Source: an uncultured Eubacteriaceae bacterium (lineage in GTDB: Bacteria; Bacillota; Clostridia; Lachnospirales; Lachnospiraceae). From it: 5,776 bases of DNA. Shown here in pieces: positions 5,174-5,776 of this stretch (the first letter of the stretch is position 1; every line of letters starts with the position of its first letter). The stretch lies in contig CAMEUH010000169.1 of the NCBI GenBank assembly GCA_945938055.1, forward strand, positions 1 to 5,776, written 5' to 3'. The translations under genes were made by a program, and so were the position numbers. Under the pieces are notes generated by a model. The model ran no database searches. It was not told the origin of the DNA and worked only from the letters and a program-made list of their open reading frames with translations.

Positions 5174-5776
5174 ATGATTATTTCACAGGAAGTTGAAAGA
5201 ATGTGTCCAGTGGCACAGGGCGTTCATCATGGCGCTGCTCCGGTTCCTACAGAAGGTAACTGGGTAAAGAATAAAGAAGTAAAGGATATTTCAGGCTTAA
5301 CACACGGTATTGGCTGGTGTGCTCCTCAGCAGGGTGCATGTAAGCTGACATTAAATGTTAAGGAAGGTATCATTCAGGAAGCATTGGTTGAGACCATCGG
5401 ATGCTCCGGCATGACCCATTCCGCAGCAATGGCAGCAGAAATTCTGCCAGGTTTAACCGTTATGGAAGCTTTAAATACAGACTTAGTATGTGATGCTATC
5501 AACACAGCAATGAGAGAGCTGTTCTTACAGATCGTTTACGGTCGTACACAGTCTGCTTTCTCAGAGGAAGGTCTTCCGGTTGGTGCAGGTCTTGAGGATC
5601 TTGGTAAGGGACTTCGTTCACAGGTTGGTACCATGTATGGTACTCTTCAGAAGGGACCTCGTTACCTTGAAATGGCAGAAGGATATGTAACAGGCATTGC
5701 CCTTGACGAAGAAAACCAGATTATTGGTTACAAGTTTGTAAGTCTTGGTAAGATGACAGACTTCATCAAGAAGGGT
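5174..5776 (+). CDS. Iron-sulfur cluster assembly scaffold protein (NifU/IscU N-domain-like), 3' end outside window
   Basis: The frame stays open to the window edge, giving 201 visible residues; the stop lies beyond it. The core KLTLNVKEGIIQEALVETIGC (57-77) aligns with the IscU segment that runs from K42 to cluster ligand C63, so C77 fits C63. C49 in GWCAPQQGAC is the likely first ligand, with a three-residue insertion relative to IscU, and C106 in DLVCDA may be the third. C11 and C56 are additional. The Asp two residues after the first ligand in IscU is not present here. Residues about 110-200 (YGRTQSAFSEEGLPVGAGLEDLGKG and a GYVTGIAL segment) form a C-terminal extension beyond the IscU fold, as in a Clostridia subfamily I recognise. 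From memory, a gene for the so-called GGGtGRT protein often follows in this group; that would be outside the window. Codons favour GGT, CTT and CGT, consistent with high expression. Role in Fe-S assembly is inferred from family. Confidence 0.85.
   Translation, partial: MIISQEVERMCPVAQGVHHGAAPVPTEGNWVKNKEVKDISGLTHGIGWCAPQQGACKLTLNVKEGIIQEALVETIGCSGMTHSAAMAAEILPGLTVMEALNTDLVCDAINTAMRELFLQIVYGRTQSAFSEEGLPVGAGLEDLGKGLRSQVGTMYGTLQKGPRYLEMAEGYVTGIALDEENQIIGYKFVSLGKMTDFIKKG

Overview
The window looks like a chromosomal stretch from a Gram-positive anaerobe of class Clostridia, most likely family Lachnospiraceae. This rests on AT-leaning sequence, strong purine-rich Shine-Dalgarno sites, and protein types I recognise from that group: a topoisomerase III without zinc ribbons, a stand-alone left-handed beta-helix protein related to GlmU, and a Clostridia-type Fe-S scaffold protein. 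No database search was possible, so the taxonomy is an inference. All five genes lie on the + strand. I see no tRNA, rRNA, CRISPR array, insertion sequence or other mobile element.

Layout: (1) 1-729 is the 3' part of a DNA topoisomerase III gene (topB) that begins outside the window. (2) 742-2469 encodes a 575-residue diguanylate-cyclase-type protein with two PAS-like regions, a canonical GGDEF domain and a GAF-like C-terminal domain. (3) 2481-4301 is glmS, glucosamine-6-phosphate synthase. (4) 4368-5027 encodes a hexapeptide-repeat protein that matches the acetyltransferase half of GlmU at its active-site positions and probably starts at TTG. (5) A 146-base intergenic region holds an A-rich tract, a sigma-A-type promoter with an overlapping dyad, and a leader hairpin. 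(6) 5174-5776 is the 5' part of an Fe-S cluster assembly scaffold gene that runs off the right edge.

Genes 1-3 are separated by only 11-12 bases, and the fourth follows after a 66-base gap with no visible terminator, so topB, the GGDEF gene, glmS and the GlmU-like gene plausibly form one transcript. Two of these products bear on UDP-GlcNAc supply for the cell wall: GlmS makes glucosamine-6-phosphate, and the beta-helix protein keeps the residues GlmU uses to acetylate glucosamine-1-phosphate. The scaffold gene has its own promoter and codon usage that suggests high expression, so it starts a separate unit. The window is mainly housekeeping. The points most worth a second look are the absent glmS ribozyme, the GlmU-type active site in a protein with no uridylyltransferase domain, the GGDEF protein with a sensor-like domain after its catalytic domain, and the dyad over the scaffold promoter.
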